Origin: Agrobacterium rosae
GTDB taxonomy: Bacteria > Pseudomonadota > Alphaproteobacteria > Rhizobiales > Rhizobiaceae
DNA: 64,000 nucleotides
Reading direction: 5' to 3'
NCBI RefSeq assembly: GCF_002915175.1
Contig: NZ_NXEJ01000004.1
Coordinates: 62,001-126,000 of the forward strand
The notes beneath the pieces were generated by a model. It did not search any database. It was not told the DNA's origin and was given only the letters and a program-made list of their open reading frames with translations. Made by a program: the position numbers and the translations under genes. Below, in pieces: positions 55,856 through 64,000 of this stretch (position 1 is the stretch's first letter; each line of letters opens with the position of its first letter).

Positions 55856-57529
55856 ATGTTGGTCCAGCTATCGATCCGCGACATCGTTCTGATCGAACGG
55901 CTCGACCTAGGGTTCGAGGCCGGCCTTTCTGTGCTGACCGGCGAAACGGGCGCGGGCAAATCCATTCTTCTCGATAGTCTGTCGCTGGCCCTTGGTGGGC
56001 GTGGCGATGGCGGCCTTGTGCGCCACGGCGAAGACAAGGGGCAGGTCACGGCCACCTTCGAAGTCGATATGCAGCACCCAGCGCGCCTTTTGCTGCGCGA
56101 CAATGGCTTGGATGACGATGGCGATCTGATTTTCCGTCGCGTTCAATCCGCCGATGGCCGCACCAAGGCCTATGTCAACGATCAGGCCGTTTCCGTTCAA
56201 TTGATGCGCCAGCTTGGCCAGCATATGGTCGAAATTCATGGCCAGCATGACGACCGTGCCCTTGTCGATACCAATGCCCACCGCACCCTTCTGGATGCCT
56301 TTGCCGGTTTGACGGACGAGGTCGTGTCCGTTCAGTCGCTCTACCGCACCTGGAAAGATGCCGAACGCGGCCTGAAGGTTCACCGCGCCAAGGTGGAGGC
56401 GGCGGCGCGTGAGGCGGATTATCTGCGCTCCTCCGTCGAAGAGCTTGAGATTTTGGCTCCGATGGATGGCGAAGAGGACGAGTTGGCCGAGCGCCGCGCC
56501 GTGATGCAGAAATCCGAGCGCATCGCCGGTGACATCGCTGAGGCAAGCGACTTCCTGAACGGCAATGCTTCGCCCGTACCCGTCATCGCGTCCATGATGC
56601 GCCGACTTGAGCGCAAGAGCCACGAGGCGCCGGGCCTGCTGGAAGAAACTGTGCAGTTGCTGGATGCAGCACTCGACAACCTGTCCAACGCGCAGATGGA
56701 AGTCGAGGCGGCGCTGCGGCGCACCGAGTTCGATCCGCGTGAGTTGGAACGCGTTGAGGAGCGCTTGTTTGGTCTGCGCGCCGCTGCCCGCAAATATTCC
56801 GTTCCCGTCACCGAACTTCCTGCCTTGGCCGAACGCATGGTCGCCGATCTTGCCGATCTGGACGCGGGTGAGGAAAAACTCGCGCAACTGGAAAAGCATC
56901 TGGGTGTCGTGAAAACGGATTTCGACAGAGCAGCGCAGTCGCTCTCAGAAAAACGCCACAATGCGGCCTCGGCTCTTTCCGAGGCTGTTATGGCCGAGCT
57001 TCCGGCCTTGAAGCTGGAGCGCGCGCGCTTCACCGTGGAAGTCAGCAGCGATGCGGCTTTGGGTACGGCTGACGGCATCGATGTCGTGGAATTCCATGTT
57101 CAGACCAACCCCGGCACGCGCCCCGGCCCAATCATGAAAGTGGCCTCGGGCGGCGAGCTTTCGCGCTTCCTGCTGGCGCTGAAGGTTGCGCTTGCGGATC
57201 GTGGGTCCGCACCCACGCTGGTCTTCGATGAAATCGACACTGGCGTCGGCGGGGCCGTGGCAGATGCTATCGGCCAGCGGCTGAGACGTCTGTCGAAAAC
57301 CGTGCAGGTTCTGTCGGTTACCCACGCCCCGCAGGTCGCAGCCCGCGCCGCCACGCATCTGTTGATCTCCAAGGGGCCATCGGGCGACGGCACCGAGCGC
57401 ATCGCCACCCGTGTCACCACCATGCAGCCCGAACACCGCACCGAAGAAATCGCCCGCATGCTGGCCGGTGCCTCTGTAACCGATGAGGCGAGGGCAGCGG
57501 CGGCACGTCTGCTGGCGGCCAAGGACTAG
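55856..57529 (+). CDS. recN: DNA repair protein RecN
   Basis: 557-aa SMC-like ATPase for double-strand break repair. Walker A LTGETGAGKSILLDSLSLAL (about 27-46), QHDDRALVD, a central coiled coil (about 170-370), signature ASGGELSRFLLALK, Walker B TLVFDEIDTGVGG and the His switch VTHAPQVAA. Convergent with a LysE gene and overlapping it by the four bases CTAG. Confidence 0.95.
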   Translation: MLVQLSIRDIVLIERLDLGFEAGLSVLTGETGAGKSILLDSLSLALGGRGDGGLVRHGEDKGQVTATFEVDMQHPARLLLRDNGLDDDGDLIFRRVQSADGRTKAYVNDQAVSVQLMRQLGQHMVEIHGQHDDRALVDTNAHRTLLDAFAGLTDEVVSVQSLYRTWKDAERGLKVHRAKVEAAAREADYLRSSVEELEILAPMDGEEDELAERRAVMQKSERIAGDIAEASDFLNGNASPVPVIASMMRRLERKSHEAPGLLEETVQLLDAALDNLSNAQMEVEAALRRTEFDPRELERVEERLFGLRAAARKYSVPVTELPALAERMVADLADLDAGEEKLAQLEKHLGVVKTDFDRAAQSLSEKRHNAASALSEAVMAELPALKLERARFTVEVSSDAALGTADGIDVVEFHVQTNPGTRPGPIMKVASGGELSRFLLALKVALADRGSAPTLVFDEIDTGVGGAVADAIGQRLRRLSKTVQVLSVTHAPQVAARAATHLLISKGPSGDGTERIATRVTTMQPEHRTEEIARMLAGASVTDEARAAAARLLAAKD

Positions 57530-58140
57530 CGGCTGACGGCGACAGCCACCCCTGAACCGATCATGACCCCACCCGCTGTGCGATTGACCCGGCGCACGAT
57601 TTTAGGCGAGCGCAGTAAGCTGCGAGCACGCACGGCCAACGCCACATGGGCACCGATGACGATGGCTTCCACGCAGAGAATGACGCCAGCCAACACGGCT
57701 AGATGATCAACCGTCAGCGATGCGCCAACCACGTTCGGCAGCAGCGCGACATAAAACAGTGGCATTTTGGGATTGCCGAGATTGAGCGCCATGCCGGTCG
57801 CGAAGATTGACAACAAGCTGCCGCGCGCTTTGACAGATTGAAGATCAGGCACAACGGGTTCTGCCGTCCATAATTTGAAGCCCATCCAGATCAGATAGGC
57901 GGCACCTGCGTAGCGCAGGACGGTCATCAATGTTCCCATTTCGGCGGCAAGAATGGACAGGCCGAAGGCGGCCAGCGTCAGGAAAATCAGAATGCCCGCG
58001 ACGGTGCCTGCGCCATAGGCGAGGCCGGATGCAGCGCCGTGGGTGATGGTGCGGGCGACGATGGTCATATTATCGGGGCCGGGGCTTGCTGCGAAAACAA
58101 AAAATGCGGCGGCGAAGGCGATAAGCGTCATGAAGTCCAT
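57526..58140 (-). CDS. LysE/RhtB family amino-acid exporter
   Basis: About 204 aa from the ATG at 58140; a start at 58164 is possible. Six hydrophobic segments, with the family mark FVFAASPGPDNMTIVARTITHGAASGLAYGAGTV at the N-terminus and LNLGNPKMPLFYVALLP in the middle. Exports amino acids or homoserine-lactone-type solutes; substrate unknown. Tail-to-tail with recN. Confidence 0.88.
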   Translation of the reverse strand: MDFMTLIAFAAAFFVFAASPGPDNMTIVARTITHGAASGLAYGAGTVAGILIFLTLAAFGLSILAAEMGTLMTVLRYAGAAYLIWMGFKLWTAEPVVPDLQSVKARGSLLSIFATGMALNLGNPKMPLFYVALLPNVVGASLTVDHLAVLAGVILCVEAIVIGAHVALAVRARSLLRSPKIVRRVNRTAGGVMIGSGVAVAVSR

Positions 58141-58221
58141 GCGTATGATCCCCGTGTGATTCACTCCCGATTTTCAGATTACCGCAATGCCGGACGTTGA
58201 AAAGTGGCCCGCCTTCGTTAA

Positions 58222-60429
<2,208 letters not shown>

Positions 60430-60490
60430 CTTCGTCATATTGGTTTCGCGCTTTGGATGTAAGTGACATGCGGCCAAGAGGACTGATGTC

Positions 60491-61387
60491 ATGGATGATC
60501 GCTTAGAGGTTTCAGCAGAGACGGTTGCCGCGCTGGTTGCCGAGCAGTTTCCACAATGGTCGCATTTGCCCGTTAAACGGGTCGAACATAGTGGCTGGGA
60601 TAATCGCAGCTTCCGACTGGGCGAGACGATGACCGTTCGCTTGCCGAGCGCAGCGCGCTATGTTGTGCAGGTTGAAAAAGAGCAACGTTGGTTACCTTAT
60701 CTTGCCGCGCATCTTCCTTCGCCAATTCCTGAACCGCTTGCGCTAGGGCAACCCGGGCAGGGCTTTCCATGGCAATGGTCAATTTATCGCTGGCTGGACG
60801 GCAAACCCCTTGCTTTGACGCTTCGCGACAAGGACCTCAATTTGCTTGCGGGTGATGTCGCAGGGTTCCTTACGGCGCTGCAAGCGATAGATGTCTCCGA
60901 TGCTCCCGCTGCGGGATATCACAACTTCCATCGTGGTGGTTCGTTGAGCGTCTATAGCGACGAGACGGAAGCCGCGATTATCGCCTTGTCTGACGAAATC
61001 GATGTGGATGTGGCCCGCGACATTTGGGCAAAAGCGATCGCCAGTGAATGGCAGGGTGCGCCGGTCTGGGTTCACGGCGATATCGCCGAAGGCAATCTGC
61101 TGATGGAAAATGGTCGTCTTGCCGCAGTCATCGATTTCGGCAGCTCAGCCGTTGGCGACCCTTCCACCGATCTCATCCTCGCATGGACCGTGTTGGATAA
61201 AGACAGCAGACGTGTCTTCCGCGATCTCCTTCCGTTCAATCCGCAAACGTGGCAGCGCGCACGTGGATGGGCGTTATGGAAGGCATTGATCACGCTCGCG
61301 GCTCAACGCCCCGACACGACACACCTTTCCGAATGGTCCCGCAGAACCATTCGCGAAGTCTTTTCCGACCATGTTGAGGCCGGTTAA
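60491..61387 (+). CDS. Aminoglycoside phosphotransferase (APH)-family kinase
   Basis: 298 aa. The APH fold is shown by the catalytic loop VWVHGDIAEGNLLM (HGD...N) and the metal block AVIDFGSSAVGDPSTDL. The N-terminal part has RVEHSGWDNRSFRLGE as the nucleotide loop and the family YRWLDGK. Chromosomal members usually phosphorylate small metabolites rather than confer drug resistance; the substrate is unknown. Convergent with the DMT transporter, overlapping by TTAA. Confidence 0.85.
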   Translation: MDDRLEVSAETVAALVAEQFPQWSHLPVKRVEHSGWDNRSFRLGETMTVRLPSAARYVVQVEKEQRWLPYLAAHLPSPIPEPLALGQPGQGFPWQWSIYRWLDGKPLALTLRDKDLNLLAGDVAGFLTALQAIDVSDAPAAGYHNFHRGGSLSVYSDETEAAIIALSDEIDVDVARDIWAKAIASEWQGAPVWVHGDIAEGNLLMENGRLAAVIDFGSSAVGDPSTDLILAWTVLDKDSRRVFRDLLPFNPQTWQRARGWALWKALITLAAQRPDTTHLSEWSRRTIREVFSDHVEAG

Positions 61388-62295
61388 ACGAGCCTTCGTC
61401 GAAACACCCGCCCGTCAATCGCCACCAACCCACCAGCAATCATCGCCATGCCGATGAAATGTTTTGCTTCCAACTGTTCGCCCAGCACCAGAGAGCCCAG
61501 CAGAATGGCGCTGACGGGGATGAGGAAGGTGACGAGGGCAAGGTTGGTGGCACCGGCTGAGGAGAGGATGCGGAAGAAGATGAGGTAGGCGAGCGCGGTG
61601 GACAGAAGCGCGATGCCGAGCAGTGCCGCCCAGACTTCGCCGCTTGGCATGGCGAGCGTCCATGGCTGGTCGATAATGAGGGCGAGAGGGGTGAGCATGA
61701 TGGTGGATGCGGAAATCTGGCCGGTGGCGGTGACGAGTGGCGGAACGCCCATGGTTTTGAAACGGCGGCCGAAAATTCCGGCGAAGGCGTAGGAAATGGC
61801 CGCGCCGAGAATGGCGAGTTGACCCCAGAGGCTGGAGCTTCCGCCAGTCAGTGCCGCCGGGCCTATCATGGTGGCGACCCCGGCAAAGCCGATGATGATG
61901 CCTGCGAGCTTGTTGATGGTCAGTTTCTCATCTGTCGTCAGCAGATGCGCGACGATAACGGTGAAGAGCGGCGTAGTGGCGTTGAGAATGGAGGCGACGC
62001 CGCTGGCGATATGGGTTTGGCCCCAGACGATGAGGCAGAAGGGAATGATGTTGTTGAGCAGGCCCATGCCGAAGAAGGCGCGCAGCGCATTTGGCGCTTT
62101 CGGCATGCGATAGCCCATGATGCGGCAGACGGTGAGCAGGGCCAGTGCGGCGATCGAAACGCGCAACGTCACAATTGTAACGGGCGGCAGTTCCTTGACG
62201 GCGATGCCGACGAAGAAGAACGATCCACCCCACAGGATCGACAGGGCGACGAGCAGTGTCCATTCGGTCGCATTCATCTGTTTATGCACGGCCAC
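61384..62295 (-). CDS. DMT-superfamily (EamA) transporter
   Basis: 303 aa from a GTG at 62295, chosen for its SD GAGGGGA eight bases away; the ATG at 62277 lacks an SD, and the longer frame upstream has no hydrophobic pattern. Ten TM helices in two EamA repeats: ILWGGSFFFVGIAVKELPP and LWGQLAILGAAISYAFAGIFGR. Exporter of metabolites or amino acids, substrate unknown. Confidence 0.88.
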   Translation of the reverse strand: MAVHKQMNATEWTLLVALSILWGGSFFFVGIAVKELPPVTIVTLRVSIAALALLTVCRIMGYRMPKAPNALRAFFGMGLLNNIIPFCLIVWGQTHIASGVASILNATTPLFTVIVAHLLTTDEKLTINKLAGIIIGFAGVATMIGPAALTGGSSSLWGQLAILGAAISYAFAGIFGRRFKTMGVPPLVTATGQISASTIMLTPLALIIDQPWTLAMPSGEVWAALLGIALLSTALAYLIFFRILSSAGATNLALVTFLIPVSAILLGSLVLGEQLEAKHFIGMAMIAGGLVAIDGRVFRRRLV

Positions 62296-62433
62296 GCTTG
62301 ATGTCCCCTCGCCATATCTGTCCCGGCTTTTGTGTAATCCCGGCTGTGGCGCTTGACCACCCGATTCCTGTGAGCGGTTCATTTTAGCCGCGCTTTGCTT
62401 TATGCCGTGCGAAGAGCAACCGAGAATCAGCCA

Positions 62434-63024
62434 TTGAAGACCATCGCCATCGATTTCGAAACCGCCAATGAGGAGCGGGGCAGTGCCTGTTCTGTCGGTC
62501 TCGCGTGGATCGAAAACGGCCAGATCGTGCGCGTGGAAGAGCGGTTGATCCGCCCTCGGGATATGCGGTTTTCGCCCTTCAATGTGGCGATCCACGGCAT
62601 CAAGTCACGAGATGTGGAAGACGCGCCGGAATTTCCTGAAGTGATGGATGAGTTCATTGATGACTTCAGGGATGCAACGATGATCGCGCACAATGCGGCG
62701 TTCGATTTCAGTGTCATGCGGGCGAGTTTCGACAAGTATCGACAGAGCTATCCGCAGCTTTCCTATCTGTGCAGCGTGAAGATGTCGCAGCGCGTCTGGC
62801 CGGCTTTGCCATCCCACAAGCTCAATATCATCGCCCACCATCTGCAACTGCGTTTCGTGCACCACAATGCCGCCGAAGATGCGGTGGTCTGTGCGGCGGC
62901 TTCGATTGCTGTGGCCAAAGCGCTCGCCGTCGAGCACATCCACCACATACCGGAAAAGATCGGCATGGTGGCCGGGCGATTGCACGCCACCGGCTATGCG
63001 CCTTGCACCATGAGAAAACGCTGA
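62434..63024 (+). CDS. DnaQ-like 3'-5' exonuclease (DEDDh)
   Basis: About 196 aa. ExoI motif IAIDFETANEERGSACSVG, ExoII AHNAAFDFSVM, ExoIII HHNAAEDAVVCAAA with the His-Asp pair; these give the DEDDh active site. It resembles stand-alone epsilon-like exonucleases of Rhizobiales rather than the polymerase III subunit, and ends after a basic tail. The start is uncertain: TTG at 62434 (LKTIAIDFET), with in-frame GTG 62407 and TTG 62395 upstream. Confidence 0.82.
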   Translation: MKTIAIDFETANEERGSACSVGLAWIENGQIVRVEERLIRPRDMRFSPFNVAIHGIKSRDVEDAPEFPEVMDEFIDDFRDATMIAHNAAFDFSVMRASFDKYRQSYPQLSYLCSVKMSQRVWPALPSHKLNIIAHHLQLRFVHHNAAEDAVVCAAASIAVAKALAVEHIHHIPEKIGMVAGRLHATGYAPCTMRKR

Positions 63025-63089
63025 CATCACGCCTTGTTGTCCGCCTGCGCAGACCTATCTCTATGGCAGTTCATGTGAGGGTTTGGGTT

Positions 63090-63575
63090 ATGGCTAAAGT
63101 GTTACGTTCTCTTGTTGTTGCGGGCCTTGCCCTGTTGCCGATTGCCGCTTTCGCTCAGGTGGTGGGCAAAGTCGGTGTTGACTGGACCGGCAACGACATC
63201 GTTGTCGAAGCCATTGCCGACCCGCAGGTCAAAGGTGTGACCTGCCACGTCACCTATTTCGACCGTGGTGTGATTGACCGGTTGAAGAACGGCAACTGGT
63301 TCGAAGACCCTTCCAACAACGCCATTTCATGCAGCCAGACAGGGCCTGTGGAAGTGGGTGATATCGATCTGGACAAGAAGGGCGAGGAAGTCTTCCGTCA
63401 GGGCATGTCGCTGGTCTGGAAGAAGATGGTCGTCAACCGCATCTACGATAAGGCGAATGATACGCTGATCTACCTCGTGCACACGCGCGAACTGACCGAT
63501 GGTTCGGCCAAGATGGCGATTTCCACGGTGCCGCTTTATGGGCAGACGGTGACGTGGAAGAACGGCAAGCCTTGA
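63090..63575 (+). CDS. creA: CreA family protein
   Basis: 161 aa from the ATG at 63090 (SD GAGGG upstream). Signal peptide (VLRSLVVAGLALLPIAAFA), then the CreA domain: VDWTGNDIVVEAIADPQVKGVTCHVTYF, NAISCSQTGPV and TRELTDGSAKMAISTVPLY. Periplasmic protein of unknown biochemical role; the name is historical. Confidence 0.9.
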   Translation: MAKVLRSLVVAGLALLPIAAFAQVVGKVGVDWTGNDIVVEAIADPQVKGVTCHVTYFDRGVIDRLKNGNWFEDPSNNAISCSQTGPVEVGDIDLDKKGEEVFRQGMSLVWKKMVVNRIYDKANDTLIYLVHTRELTDGSAKMAISTVPLYGQTVTWKNGKP

Positions 63576-63594
63576 GGGTGCCAAACATTATGCC

Positions 63595-63677
63595 GTCATT
63601 CTCGGGCTTGTCCCGAGGATCTAACCACGTTTGACGTCGGGATTCGTTAGATCCTCGGGACAAGCCCGAGGATGACG
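63595..63677. repeat. Family C palindromic intergenic element, copy 2
   Basis: About 83 bp between creA and the cheW-like gene. Arms CGTCATTCTCGGGCTTGTCC and inverse GGGACAAGCCCGAGGATGACG, each itself palindromic, separated by a short variable middle. The arms match copy 1 (1768-1851); the middle differs. Confidence 0.88.
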
Positions 63678-63707
63678 TCGAGAGTGGCGCGCACGTTTTG
63701 CTCCCAC

Positions 63708-63742
63708 GTAAAACAAAAACGGCGAGCCAGAGGCTCGCCGTT
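63708..63742 (-). terminator. Rho-independent terminator of the cheW-like gene
   Basis: On the minus strand, AACGGCGAGCC, loop TCT, GGCTCGCCGTT (11-bp stem), then TTTGTTTT. It lies 24 bp beyond the stop of the partial cheW-like gene. Confidence 0.88.
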
Positions 63743-63765
63743 TGCGTCTGTGGTCTAAGTTCGCC

Positions 63766-64000
63766 TCAAGCGGCTTCGCGCGAAAGCTCGTCTGCGATAA
63801 CGGTGTCGAGGTTGAGGAAGCAGACCATGCTTTTTTCCAGCGCCACGATGCCGCGGCAGAAATTGCGCTGCTCTTCGGGAATGATTTCCGGGGCTGGCTG
63901 GAGGTCTTCGGAGCGGATGGTCATCATGTCGGAGACCTGTTCGACCAGAAGGCCGACCAGCTTGCCGCCGATGTCGGTGACGATGATGGCGGAGCGCTCG
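63766..64000 (-). CDS. CheW-like chemotaxis coupling protein, C-terminal part
   Basis: The last 78 residues are in the window; the 5' part lies beyond the right edge. The frame reads SAIIVTDIGGKLVGLLVEQV, then SDMMTIRSEDLQPAPE and GIVALEKSMVCFLNLDTVI before the stop, the usual CheW order of beta strands. Couples chemoreceptors to CheA. Possible alternative: a CheW-like domain of a larger protein. Confidence 0.85.
   Translation of the reverse strand, partial: ERSAIIVTDIGGKLVGLLVEQVSDMMTIRSEDLQPAPEIIPEEQRNFCRGIVALEKSMVCFLNLDTVIADELSREAA

Overview
The window looks like chromosomal DNA of a Rhizobiales alphaproteobacterium, most likely Agrobacterium/Rhizobium. Reasons: moderately high GC; the composition of the division and cell-wall (dcw) cluster; a long FtsZ with a Pro/Ala-rich linker; a PPi-type phosphofructokinase; btaAB betaine-lipid genes; a type-A RNase P RNA; and several families of rhizobial-style intergenic palindromes. 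No tRNA, rRNA, CRISPR array, insertion sequence or prophage was seen. The species is inference.

Layout. 1-5.7 kb: a truncated gene, an L,D-transpeptidase behind a perfect CtrA-type site, a TetR/MFS efflux pair with matched operators, an orphan ParA/VirC1-like ATPase and a HugZ-type flavin/heme protein. 5.8-17.4 kb: a TPP enzyme overlapping a CaiB-type CoA-transferase, an alpha/beta hydrolase, ettA, a NIT-domain chemoreceptor, two overlapping unknown genes, and an ArsR-methyltransferase regulator followed by metF. 17.4-31.2 kb: a 25-codon membrane ORF, cell-wall hydrolases (MltB-like, GH25, two SLT proteins, an AmpD-type amidase next to a DjlA-like protein), btaAB behind a PHO-box-like sequence, a LysE exporter, PPi-PFK, and two tandem FAD oxidoreductases. 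31.25-31.66 kb: rnpB.

32.0-60.4 kb: the dcw cluster mraZ-rsmH-ftsL-ftsI-murE-murF-mraY-murD-ftsW-murG-murC-murB, then an insertion (a 33-codon membrane ORF, an MHS-family transporter and repeats), then ddl-ftsQ-ftsA-ftsZ-lpxC-bamD-recN, a convergent LysE gene and ligA. Many dcw genes touch or overlap (ATGA or TGATG), as expected for one long operon making lipid II and the divisome. Four CCCA units at exact 10-bp steps upstream of mraZ fit the MraZ operator. 60.4-64 kb: a small-molecule kinase, a DMT exporter, a DnaQ-like exonuclease, a CreA family protein and the 3' end of a cheW-like gene.

The signals not explained by ordinary genes are the intergenic palindromes (five copies of an ~115-bp family A, three of an ~185-bp family B, two of an ~85-bp family C, single copies of two others), two tiny SD-led membrane ORFs next to bidirectional terminators, and several regulatory sites (CtrA, TetR, ArsR-MT, PHO and MraZ types).
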